DNA of 11,939 bases from Candidatus Kaiserbacteria bacterium RIFCSPLOWO2_01_FULL_54_13 (GTDB lineage Bacteria > Patescibacteriota > Minisyncoccia > Phycocordibacterales > UBA2100), in contig MFLZ01000006.1 in assembly GCA_001781685.1 (NCBI GenBank), positions 4,815 to 16,753 on the forward strand, written 5' to 3'. This document shows, one piece after another, positions 11,846 through 11,939 of the stretch (position 1 is its first letter; every line of letters begins with the position of its first letter). The position numbers were made by a program, and so were the translations under genes. The notes below the pieces were generated by a model. It saw only the letters and a list, made by a program, of their open reading frames with translations, did not search any database and was not told the origin of the DNA.

Positions 11846-11939
11846 TCAACCCTCCTCTATAGTGATACGCAGTCGCACGGTGGGGCGAGTAACGATCTCG
11901 TCCGCTTTGAATACGATCACGAGGCGAGCGAGAGGCGGG
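11846..11939 (-). CDS. C-terminal end of an unidentified protein (continues beyond window)
   Basis: On the minus strand a frame is open from the window edge to TGA at 11846-11848, about 30 residues including KADEIVTRPTVRLRITIEEG. Alternating hydrophobic residues suggest a beta strand, and codon choice (CTC, CGC, ATC, GTG, GAG) resembles the other genes. The family is not recognised. It converges on the C39/TPR gene across a 91-bp gap in which no clear terminator is seen. A plus-strand GTG frame over the same bases is less convincing. Confidence 0.45.
   Translation of the reverse strand, partial: PPLARLVIVFKADEIVTRPTVRLRITIEEG

Noticed and set aside
11863..11939. Plus-strand GTG frame at the right edge with an upstream TATAGT
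   Set aside because: The codon choice is poor and the product basic and unpatterned; the minus-strand frame over the same bases looks more like a real protein end.

Overview
The window is chromosomal DNA from a bacterium, most likely a member of the Candidate Phyla Radiation (Patescibacteria/Parcubacteria-like). This placement is inferred from compact genes, start codons without Shine-Dalgarno sequences, apparently leaderless promoters, short tandem microrepeats inside and between genes, and bacterial housekeeping genes (def, fmt, hpf, uppS) beside an archaeal-style mevalonate pathway. TGA is used as a stop codon (idi, mevalonate kinase, mvaD, thiolase), so the standard bacterial code applies. 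No tRNA, rRNA, CRISPR array, insertion sequence or phage gene was recognised.

Layout. Left edge (1-1198, +): the 3' end of a peptide deformylase gene overlapping methionyl-tRNA formyltransferase (N-formylmethionine addition and removal). 1195-2194 (-): a membrane-anchored PEBP/YbhB-like protein followed by a short ribosome hibernation factor. 2268-3445 (+): type 1 IPP isomerase translationally coupled to a cis-prenyltransferase (UppS-like). 3446-4288 (-): a trans-polyprenyl diphosphate synthase. 4303-10600 (+): mevalonate kinase, diphosphomevalonate decarboxylase family protein, class I HMG-CoA reductase, archaeal-type HMG-CoA synthase, archaeal-type acetoacetyl-CoA thiolase, and an apparently unusual fusion of a DUF35 OB-fold to a guanylate-kinase-like P-loop domain. 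10633-11754 (+): an anchored C39-like cysteine peptidase with TPR-like repeats. Right edge (-): the probable C-terminal end of an unidentified gene.

How the genes work together. Thiolase, HMG-CoA synthase and the DUF35 OB-fold correspond to the archaeal complex that condenses acetyl-CoA to HMG-CoA by channelling. HMG-CoA reductase makes mevalonate, and the GHMP kinase and MvaD-family protein carry it towards IPP. Idi interconverts IPP and DMAPP, the trans-synthase builds FPP/GGPP, and UppS extends this to the polyprenyl carrier lipid for the cell wall. Almost a whole route from acetyl-CoA to polyprenyl lipids therefore lies in about 8.3 kb. No conventional phosphomevalonate kinase (GHMP family) and no isopentenyl phosphate kinase is visible. 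The divergent kinase domain fused to DUF35, or altered specificity of the MvaD-like protein, are the candidates for filling that gap.

Regulation. Many transcription units show a -10 hexamer, sometimes with an extended TGn, ending only 6-9 nt before the ATG, which suggests leaderless mRNAs. Two dyad-symmetric elements lie between mvaD and HMG-CoA reductase, and one matches the Gram-positive LexA half-site arrangement GAAC-N4-GTTC. The longest gene-free stretch is 120 bp (7400-7519), so no gap exceeds 300 bases.
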